Positions 1-8,200 of a DNA stretch of 12,893 nucleotides are shown one piece after another (the stretch's first letter is position 1; each line of letters begins with the position of its first letter). Origin of the DNA: an uncultured Desulfovibrio sp. (GTDB lineage Bacteria; Desulfobacterota; Desulfovibrionia; Desulfovibrionales; Desulfovibrionaceae); contig CAMWPE010000045.1 in NCBI GenBank assembly GCA_947176055.1, forward strand, positions 1-12,893, read 5' to 3'. Made by a program: the position numbers and the translations under genes. Below the pieces are notes generated by a model, which saw nothing but the letters and a program-made list of their open reading frames with translations, was not told the origin of the DNA and did not search any database.

Positions 1-332
1 CTTGATCAGACATTCGCGTTTTCTCCCCATTGCGATGTCATAACGCCTTCCCCGATGATTCGCATCCGGTCGATTTTCGCTCCTCGACGCGTTCCGTTTG
101 ATCCGGCAAAATGGCCAACCGCGGATCGCGGCGCGCCGGAATGTTGCTCAAAAAAGGCTGAACTCGCCCGATTCGCGACTTTTTAGACGCCTTGAGCAAG
201 CCGCGTCGGCGTTTCAAGAGGGAAATCCCGGTCAAAAACGATAAAATCCTGTAAAAAGCATAGCTATAAATTCCGCCTGGCGCAACGCCCGGTTTACGCT
301 GGGGACATGGCGAATTCGCTCTCGAAACGGAT

Positions 333-353
333 TTCCGGGAATCCGGAATTTTT
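333..353 (+). terminator. Terminator-like hairpin followed by T5
   Basis: TTCCGG (333-338) and CCGGAA (343-348) pair around a 4-nt loop, and T349-T353 follow. The stem is only 6 bp and the T-run short, so termination would be modest. No + strand gene is visible upstream for it to end, so it may serve a transcript from outside the window or be chance. Confidence 0.3.
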
Positions 354-378
354 CATTGTTGATAAATTTTAATAATCG

Positions 379-388
379 GGATTAATCC
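379..388. promoter_or_regulatory. 10-bp perfect palindrome upstream of the methyltransferase-like gene
   Basis: GGATTAATCC is a perfect palindrome 83 nt before the chosen ATG at 471, just after an AT-rich stretch (349-376) where a promoter could lie. I could not find a -35/-10 pair with good spacing here. The site could bind a dimeric regulator, but a 10-bp palindrome can arise by chance. Confidence 0.2.
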
Positions 389-470
389 GGGTTTGTCATA
401 CGCGCCGCTCGCTGCAACAAGCGGGCAGGGGATAAAAATATTTTTCGATAGTCCGGGCGGATATAAAGTT

Positions 471-1487
471 ATGAAATTCGATTTTATCATAGGCAATCCT
501 CCATATCAGGAGGAAACCGCGGGAACCTCCGATCTTCCAGTCTATAATTATTATATGGATGAGGCGTATAAAGCGGCCCGGGCCGTGTTACTGATCTCGC
601 CCGCGAGATTCCTGTTTAACGCCGGCAAGACGCCCAAAAGATGGAACAGGAAAATGCTGGAGGATCCCCATTTCAAAGTGATTAAATACGAGCCGGACAG
701 CGAAAAATTTTTCAGGGGCGTGGATATCAAAGGCGGTCTCGCGATCACCTATCGGGATAGTTCGAAATATTTCGGACCCATAACAAGATTTACTCCTTAC
801 AGGGAGTTGAATAATATATTAAAAAAGGTATTGGCCCGCGGGGACTTTAAAAGCATGGCCGGACTGGTTTATCAGCAAACCAAATGGGATCTGGACGCGT
901 TATACGCGGATTATCCGGAATCGCGCGCGCTTATTGGAAGCGGCGGCCGCGAAAGAAGGCTCACCACGCCCATTTTTTCAACCCTCGCGGTATTTTCGGA
1001 CAGTCCCGCTCCGGATAAAATCAGGATTCTGGGTCTTTTAAAAAATAAGCGCGTTTATCGATACATTGATAAACGATATATTGATTTGAATAGCGTCAAT
1101 TTATTTAAACACAAGGTTGTATTAGCCGCGTCTTCGGGCAGCGGAGCCTTTGGGGAAACTTTTCCCGCGCCTTCGATTGAAGGGCCCGGAACCGGGTACA
1201 CGCAGTCTTTTATAGGATTCGGCGCTTTAGGCGCGCGGGAAGAGGCCGAAGCGCTTGGAAAATATTTAAAAAGCAAATTCGCCCGCGCTTTGCTTTCGAT
1301 CCTTAAAGCGACCCAGCATAATCACAAAGACGCGTGGAGCCTCGTCCCCGCCCAGGATTTTTCGTCCGCGTCCGATATTGATTGGTCTTCGACAACCGCG
1401 AAAATCGGCGCCTCTCTTTACGACAAATACGGCCTTAACTTCGAAGAGATCGTTTTTATCGAAAATAATGTAAAACCAATGGAGTAA
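471..1487 (+). CDS. Eco57I-type restriction-modification methylase-like protein lacking SAM motif I
   Basis: This 338-residue protein starts MKFDFIIGNPPYQEE. NPPY (residues 9-12) is motif IV, the catalytic loop of N6-adenine DNA methyltransferases that flips the target adenine. From memory, the rest matches proteins annotated as Eco57I restriction-modification methylase domain: an ISPARFLFNAG stretch, DIKGGLAITYRD, a GSGAFGE segment, and an end of the form SDIDW...YDKYGL...FIENNVKPME. The usual upstream half, with the SAM-binding FxGxG motif I, is absent, and the frame is closed by TAA at 363-365. It is therefore either a 5'-truncated gene or a short family form that works with a partner. I chose ATG 471 because family members I recall begin here and GGCGGA lies about 9 nt upstream. 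TTG at 393 would give 364 residues, but the extra 26 look unrelated. AGG, ATA and TTA codons are commoner than in the adhesin gene, hinting at transfer. No restriction partner is visible. Confidence 0.75.
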   Translation: MKFDFIIGNPPYQEETAGTSDLPVYNYYMDEAYKAARAVLLISPARFLFNAGKTPKRWNRKMLEDPHFKVIKYEPDSEKFFRGVDIKGGLAITYRDSSKYFGPITRFTPYRELNNILKKVLARGDFKSMAGLVYQQTKWDLDALYADYPESRALIGSGGRERRLTTPIFSTLAVFSDSPAPDKIRILGLLKNKRVYRYIDKRYIDLNSVNLFKHKVVLAASSGSGAFGETFPAPSIEGPGTGYTQSFIGFGALGAREEAEALGKYLKSKFARALLSILKATQHNHKDAWSLVPAQDFSSASDIDWSSTTAKIGASLYDKYGLNFEEIVFIENNVKPME

Positions 1488-1497
1488 GAACGGCTCG

Positions 1498-1533
1498 ACC
1501 CGGCGTCGCGCGATTAGTCTCGCGGGTTTTTTT
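1498..1533 (+). terminator. Probable intrinsic terminator after the methylase-like gene
   Basis: Eleven nt after the stop codon, CGCGA (1509-1513) pairs with TCGCG (1520-1524) around a 6-nt loop. The helix can be extended by the ACCC at 1498-1501 pairing with GGGT at 1524-1527, with a bulge. Seven Ts follow at 1527-1533. The position just past a stop codon and the T-run support intrinsic termination. It would isolate this gene from the adhesin promoter downstream. Confidence 0.6.
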
Positions 1534-1756
1534 AAATCCTGGCCCGCGAAACGCGGACGACTCCGGATAAGGATATGGAAAGAATGCGAACTTCGCGCGA
1601 AGGGCGACGCGGGGGCGCCGGCGATTCGGACCGATTAACCGCTCCGCGAAGAAGGTTATACAAAAGAAGAGAGCGGCCAATCGGGTCGCGAGCGCGGACG
1701 CGCGAAAATTTCCGGACAATACGGAGGGAGCCGGATAAAAAAATTAAAAATTTTAC
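1534..1756. other. Non-coding spacer, GC-rich then AT-rich
   Basis: No gene is supported. A 61-codon + frame starting at 1575 is extremely arginine-rich, as expected of GC-rich non-coding DNA, and it runs into the promoter. A 12-bp perfect palindrome, CTTCGCGCGAAG, lies at 1591-1602. The last part (about 1737-1755) is almost pure A/T and sits directly upstream of the adhesin -35, where an UP element would be. Confidence 0.5.
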
Positions 1757-1785
1757 TTGACCAGTCAGGCTTCATTGCTTATATT
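1757..1785 (+). promoter_or_regulatory. Sigma70-type promoter of the adhesin gene
   Basis: TTGACC (1757-1762, 5 of 6 consensus) and TATATT (1780-1785, 5 of 6) are separated by exactly 17 nt. An A/T tract upstream (1737-1755) resembles an UP element. Transcription would start near 1791-1793, giving a leader of about 220 nt. It is the best promoter match I found in the window and points to the adhesin gene. Confidence 0.65.
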
Positions 1786-1791
1786 TTCTTC

Positions 1792-1813
1792 ATACCCATC
1801 CAGATTTGGGTAT
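1792..1813 (+). promoter_or_regulatory. 7-bp dyad at the predicted transcript start
   Basis: ATACCCA (1792-1798) and TGGGTAT (1807-1813) form a perfect inverted repeat with an 8-nt centre, about 7 nt after the -10 element. It could be an operator for a repressor that blocks initiation, or a 5'-end hairpin that stabilises the mRNA. The sequence alone cannot separate the two. Confidence 0.4.
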
Positions 1814-2012
1814 AGAGTATCCACTCCCGATTTGGATCTCGCTTGGTTTTGGGCAATTTTCAATGTTTGGAAAAGCGCATGGCGAGCGGATTCAGTCTTT
1901 TTTTCTTTTTCGACCCCCGCTAATCCGCCATTTCCGAAATTTTTCTCGCGTCGCGTAAGTTTTCCGCGTTTCGCGGGATGACCGTATTCAGCAACAAGCC
2001 GGAGGAAACTTT
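1814..2012 (+). other. Long 5' leader of the adhesin mRNA with small hairpins and Shine-Dalgarno
   Basis: This is the untranslated leader predicted from the promoter at 1757-1785. GCGGATT (1886-1892) can pair with AATCCGC (1922-1928), enclosing a T-rich tract (1898-1910). CCGCG (1964-1968) pairs with CGCGG (1972-1976) in a tight hairpin about 25 nt before the ribosome site. GGAGGAAA (2001-2008) is a strong Shine-Dalgarno, 7 nt from the ATG at 2013 when measured from GGAGG, and it fixes that start. I do not recognise a known riboswitch, including the c-di-GMP classes. Confidence 0.5.
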
Positions 2013-2282
2013 ATGGCTGATATTCAGATTGCCAAGCCAGAATCTGGAGCTCAGGTCACAGTGGCGTCGCAGCCCGACGCAAAGTTCGTTTTCGATTTTC
2101 CCGCCAGCGAAAGCCGCCCCGAAAGAGTCGGCGAAAACCTTGAGCTGAATTTCGATGACGGAAGCAAGATCACCTTTGAGAATTTTTACACCACTTATGG
2201 CGAAGAAAAACCGGTAAACTTTAATATTAACGGCGTCGACGTCTCCTCGGAAGACTTCTTCGCGGCGATGAATCAGCCCGAT
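2013..2282 (+). other. N-terminal retention-type module of the adhesin
   Basis: Residues 1-90 begin MADIQIAKPESG and contain FEDG-like LNFDDGSKITFENFYTTYG, then DVSSEDFFAAM. From memory, this pattern opens many large Desulfovibrio T1SS adhesins. In LapA-type proteins the equivalent region folds before export is complete and plugs the outer-membrane pore, keeping the adhesin on the cell. That role here is inferred from position, size and the cleavage-like motifs that follow. Confidence 0.55.
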
Positions 2283-5200
2283 CTCAATCCCGCCGCCGGT
2301 CCCGGCGCGACGACTCCGGCCGCCGGTCCGACCGCCAATAACGGCGGCAGGTTCCGCGAGTACGGCGATTCCGCTCTGGGCGAGGGTCTCGATCATCTCA
2401 CCCGTCTTGATTACAACAGCGACCGCGGTTTCGAGTGGGACGACAGCGGCTGGATTACGCGGCCGGACTACGACGGTTATGATCAGGGGGGGAGCGACTC
2501 GACCGGAGGTCGCGGCTCCAACAATCCGGTGAGCATTGTTCCCTCGATTCCCTGGGTTCCCGGCCCCGGCTTCGTAGATATCCCGGGCGATTCTAGCAAT
2601 TCCTACAATCCCGACGGCGCCAACGCTTCTCCGGAAACTCCGCGCAGCTCCGTCACCGTATATGAGAAAAATATCGGAACTCCGGACGCCATTCAGGAAA
2701 ATTCCTTCATTATCACCGCTCCGGACGGCGTGGCCACCATCGCCATCGGCGACAAGATAGTGTACGAGAATGGCAAACTTGTTCCCGAAGCCGACCGTAC
2801 ATTCCCGACCGACGAAGGCAAGCTGGTCATTACCGGATTCAACCCCGAAACCGGCGAGCTCACCTATACCTTCGAATTGACGCGTCCCACCGACGAGCAT
2901 AAACAGCCCGGCGAGGACAGCATTGGCCATACTTTTAAGGTAACAGTAAAGGATCCGGACGGCGACGAGGATTCCAGCTATATCACAGTCGAAGTCAGGG
3001 ATGACGTGCCGGTCGCGGCCGACGACGTGAATCAGATCAAACTGGGACAGGAATCGGTATCCGGCGATCTGCTGATCAACGACGATTTCGGAGCCGACGG
3101 CAAAAACGAGACTTCCTATGTGGAGCTAACCAGCGACGCGAAGGGCGAATACGGAACGCTTACCCTGAATCCCGACGGCACCTATACTTTCGAGCTGGAT
3201 AACAACAATCCCGACGTCGCGGGTCTAAGGAACGGCGAAAGCCTCACCCAGGAATTCACCTACAAGATTATCGACAAGGACGGGGACGAAAGCGAAGCCA
3301 CGCTGACCATCACTATAAACGGCAATCAGCCTGTCAGCATCATTCCCGGCAAGGATCCCGACGATCCCGAATCTGGAACCAATCCCGATCCGGGACCGGA
3401 TCCCGATCCGGGACCGGATCCAGATCCCGGCCATCCGGACAGCGGCGATAACGGTTATACCATTACGGCCAACGGCGGCATTCTTACTGTCAATGATTCC
3501 GGTCTCAAGGGAGGCACGGCCGAAGGCGTCGCGCTTACCGTAGCCCAGGGCGTCTTTGATATCGACGCCAAAGACGGCGTAAGCTCCATCACCGTGACCG
3601 AAGCCAACGGCGACGTCCATAATGTGGTAACAAACGGCGTCTTCGCCGCGCAGACCATTCAGACCGCCGAAGGCAAGCTGAACTTCACCGGTTTCGATCC
3701 GGCCACCGGCAAACTTACCTACGAGTTTGTCCTGGAGAACGCCGGTCAGCATCCCGCCAACGATCAGCTTTCGCATAACTTTACAGTTACCGTTACCGAC
3801 AAGGACGGAGATCAGGCCTCCAGCAATATCACCGTTGTGATCCGCGACGACGCTCCCGAAGCGCGCGACGATTTCGCTTCGGTAGAAAAAGGCGAAAACG
3901 GGGAGTTCGCCCTTGTCGCCGGCGATCTGCTCGCCAACGACGCCTTCGGCGCGGACGGCAAGAATGCCGGTCAATATGTAGAGTTAGTGGGCAACGGCAA
4001 GAGCGAATACGGCGATCTTACCCTGAACGCCGACGGAACCTATTCCTTCAGGGTGAATCCGGAAAACGCCGAAATCGCGGCCCTGAAAAACGGCGAAGAA
4101 AAGATTGTCGAATACAAGTATCAGATAACTGACAAGGACGGCGACACAAGCGAGGCCGCGCTGACCATTGTCATCAAGGGCGATCAGCCTGTCACCATTA
4201 CTCCGAAGGATCCCGAGCCGGGCGATGACAATAATACCGCTGACGTCAGCGGCGGCAAACTTGTCGTCTTCGATTCCGGCCTGAAGGGCGGATCCCAGGA
4301 AGGTCAGGCCGCGACCGCCACGAAGGGCGAGTTTGACATCGACGCTCCCGACGGCGTGGCCTCGATCGTAGTAACCGACGCGGCGGGCAATTCGATCGAT
4401 CTGATTGTCAATGGCTCCTTCAAGCCGCAGACCATCGAGACGGCCGAAGGCAAGCTGAATTTCACCGGTTTCGACGCTTCGACCGGCAAGCTGACCTACG
4501 AGTTTGTCTTGGAGAACGCGGGACAACATCCCGCCAATGATCAGCTTTCGCATAACTTTACGGTTACTGTTACAGACAAGGACGGCGACGCGGCTTCCAG
4601 CAATATCACCGTGGAGATCCGCGACGACGCTCCCGAAGCCCGCGACGATTTCGCTTCGGTAGAAAAAGGCGAAAACGGGGAGTTCGCCCTTGTCGCCGGC
4701 GATCTGCTCGCCAACGACGCCTTCGGCGCGGACGGCAAGAATGCCGGTCAATATGTAGAGTTAGTGGGCAACGGCAAGAGCGAATACGGCGATCTTACCC
4801 TGAACGCCGACGGAACCTATTCCTTCAGGGTGAATCCGGAAAACGCCGAAATCGCGGCCCTGAAAAACGGCGAAGAAAAGATTGTCGAATACAAGTATCA
4901 GATAACTGACAAGGACGGCGACACAAGCGAGGCCGCGCTGACCATTGTCATCAAGGGCGATCAGCCTGTCACCATTACTCCGAAGGATCCCGAGCCTGGC
5001 AATGACAACAATTCTGTAGACGCCGGGGGCGGCAAACTTGTCGTCTTCGATTCCGGTCTGAAGGGCGGATCGCAGGAAGGTCAGGCCGCGACTGCCACGA
5101 AGGGCGAGTTTGACATCGACGCTCCCGACGGTCTGGCGACAATTGTCGTAACGGACGCCGCTGGCAATTCGCTAAACGTGTTCCAGAATGGCGTTTTCAC

Positions 5201-8200
5201 GGCCCATACGTTCCAGACGACGGAAGGAAAGCTCAATATCACCGGATTCGATCCGGCGACCGGCAAGCTGACCTACGAGTTTGTTCTGGAGAACGCGGGC
5301 GAACATCCCGCCAACGATCAGCTGTCGCATCAGTTTACCGTTACGGCGACCGACAAGGACGGAGACAAGGCTTCCGGCAATATCACAGTGGAAATTCGCG
5401 ACGATAATCCTCTGGCGAATAACGATTACAATTCCGTCACCGAACACGAAGCGGCCCAGGGCAATGTCCTGGCGAACGACGTATACGGAGCCGACGGAAG
5501 CGCGACCTTCGCCGACGGCGTCTCTGTGAAGTGGATTCTGCCCGCGTCGGCCGAAAGGGTCGAGGACAGCGAAGGCGTTCCCTGCTATAAGGTTGAATTG
5601 CCCGAAGGCGAAGCTTTGCTCTATGACAATGGCTACTATACCTTTACTCCCAACGGAACGGGCGAAGACACCGTCGTCAGGTTTGACTATGAGATTATTG
5701 ACGCCGACGGCGATACTTCCCGCGCGACCCTGACCATAGATATCGCCAATATCGGGCCGTCCATTGGCGAGCCGGGCATGGAAATTTCCCATGCCACAGT
5801 TGACGAAGCGAAGCTGGAATTTGGCAGCGGCGAAGGCGAAGGGACGGCTTCGGTCATCAACACGTTCGCCATCAACACACATGGCGAAGGCGGAACGCTT
5901 TCCTTTACCCTGAATGGCGCGACCATCAGCTTTGCAGTGGACGCGACCGACACCTATCATGGCGACCCTCTGACCATTACCACGCCGCAGGGAACCTTTA
6001 CCGTCAATTCCATAGTCAACGGCGTGGCGGAATATACCTATACGCTAACTACAACGGATCTGGAGCCTTCCGAAGGTAATGACGGTCGCGATATTCATGG
6101 CCAAGCCCAGAAGATTCAGGTCGAGCTTGTCGATAATTTCGGCGGCGACAAGACCAATGGAGTAATAAACGTCAACATCGTCGACGACGTTCCGGTTGTG
6201 GACGAAGCCATTGATTTTGGCGACGTCAAAGAAACCGAAGACGGCAAGCGGTATGTGAACGACGACGCCGAGGAGATTTCCGGGCAGCTGACCAATCTGG
6301 TCTTTGGCGCGGATTCCGACGGAGCGACGGTCGAGTTCAAAATAACGGTAACGACCAATGGCGAAGAAAAGATCCTTGTTTATAAGGGCGACGTCAAGGG
6401 AACCGGAGACGATATAACGATCGACTTTGGCGAAGCTCCCGTCACGCTGGATGATAAAGGCAATTTTGTCTTTACCCGTCCAGACGGTGTGGACGACGGC
6501 GAAAGCGACAAGTATGCAATCAATGTCACTGTAACCGACAAGGACGGCGATCAGACCCAGGCTTCCGGCGCGATCTATACCAATGTCGAGCCTGGCATAG
6601 TGCCTACGCCTGATCCCAAAGACCCGGATCCTGATCCAGATCCGGATGGACCGTCTATCGAGAAAGGCGACCTCATTTCCGAGGTCACGGTTGACGAAGC
6701 CGGCCTCGCGAATGGCTCCCATAGCGGCGACGGTAGCGACGAAGTTACCCACAAGTTTGCTATCAACACCCATGGCGAGGGCGGAACGCTATCCTTTACC
6801 CTGAATGACGCGACCATCAGCTTTGCCGTGGACACTTCGGACACCTATCATGGCGAGCCCATGACCATTGAAACGACGCAGGGAATCTTTACCGTCAGTT
6901 CCATCGTCGGCGGTGTGGTAGAATACACCTATACGCTCAAGTCGACCGACGAGAATGCGACCGAGGAGCAATACGGCGATAACGAGCGCGGCCAGAATGA
7001 CGAGAGCCAGGTAATTAATGTGACTCTTGTCGACAATTTCGGCGGCGACGAGACCAATGGCGTAATAAACGTCAACATCATTGACGACGTTCCGGTTGTG
7101 GACGAGGCCATTGATTTTGGCGACGTCAATAAAACCGAAGACGGCAAGCGGTATGTGAACGACGACGCCGAGGAGATTTCCGGGCAGCTGACCAATCTGG
7201 TCTTTGGCGCGGATTCCGACGGAGCGACGGTCGAGTTCAAAATAACGGTAACGACCAATGGCGAAGAAAAGATCCTTGTTTATAAGGGCGACGTCAAGGG
7301 AACCGGAGACGATATAACGATCGACTTTGGCGAAGCTCCCGTCACGCTGGATGATAAAGGCAATTTTGTCTTTACCCGTCCAGACGGTGTGGACGACGGC
7401 GAAAGCGACAAGTATGCAATCAATGTCACTGTAACCGACAAGGACGGCGATCAGACCCAGGCTTCCGGCGCGATCTATACCAATGTCGAGCCTGGCATAG
7501 TGCCTACGCCTGATCCCAAAGACCCGGATCCTGATCCAGATCCGGATGGACCGTCTATCGAGAAAGGCGACCTCATTTCCGAGGTCACGGTTGACGAAGC
7601 CGGCCTCGCGAATGGCTCCCATAGCGGCGATGGCAGCGACGAAGTTACCCACAAGTTCGCTATCAACACCCATGGCGAAGGCGGTAAGCTCACTTTCAGC
7701 GTTGGCGAAAACTCCATTACCCTGAGAGTGGATGAAAACGACAATCTGATTAGCGACGAATTGAAAGACGGTGACCTTACGCTGACTACAGACCAGGGTA
7801 TCTTTACCGTCAATTCCATCGTCGGCGGCGTGGTGGAATACACCTATACGCTCAAGTCGCCCGACGAGAATGCGGACGAGGATCAATACGGCGATAACAA
7901 GCGCGGCCAGAATAACGAGAGCCAGGTAATTAATGTGACGCTCGTTGACAACTTCGGCGGCGACGATACCTATGGCGTAATAAACGTTAACATCATTGAC
8001 GACGTTCCGGAGGTCGAGGGACTTGGCGTATCCAGCGACCAGCTCATCGCCAACAATATTATTGGCGACGACACCATCTTCTTCGATGATCGCGCGGAGA
8101 CCATTCAGGGCGTAATAAACGGTCTGAACCTGGGCGCGGATCGCGATGGCGCGACATTGAAACTCGCGCTTGTCGATCAAAACGGCGACGAGATCGAAGG

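Larger units (their letters stand above)
1..470. other. Left intergenic region without a convincing gene
   Basis: I see no supported coding region here. Short open frames exist on both strands, but they have odd composition, TTG starts or no ribosome site. On the minus strand the sequence GGGGAG (28-23) lies 9 nt before an ATG at 13-11, followed by Ser-Asp-Gln and the window edge. A divergent gene could begin there, but four codons cannot prove it. A weak minus-strand promoter candidate (TTGCGC at 285-280, 17-nt spacer, TATGCT at 262-257) would fit such a gene. A terminator-like hairpin lies at 333-353 and a 10-bp perfect palindrome at 379-388. Confidence 0.5.

Noticed and set aside
38..235. 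65-codon minus-strand frame near the left edge
   Set aside because: It needs a TTG start, has no ribosome site, and the arginine-rich product resembles nothing I know.
393..470. Upstream TTG start for the methyltransferase-like gene
   Set aside because: The extra 26 residues do not resemble the family, and no Shine-Dalgarno precedes the TTG. ATG 471 coincides with the usual opening of short family members.
1575..1760. 61-codon + frame between the terminator and the adhesin promoter
   Set aside because: The product is almost all Arg, Gly, Glu and Lys, typical of GC-rich non-coding DNA, and the frame ends inside the promoter.
1814..2012. c-di-GMP riboswitch in the adhesin leader
   Set aside because: It would make biological sense for a biofilm adhesin, but I could not find the conserved core of the known classes.
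1920..2930. 336-codon minus-strand frame overlapping the adhesin start
   Set aside because: Same antisense effect. It would run through the adhesin's Shine-Dalgarno and N-terminal module, which have strong support on the + strand.
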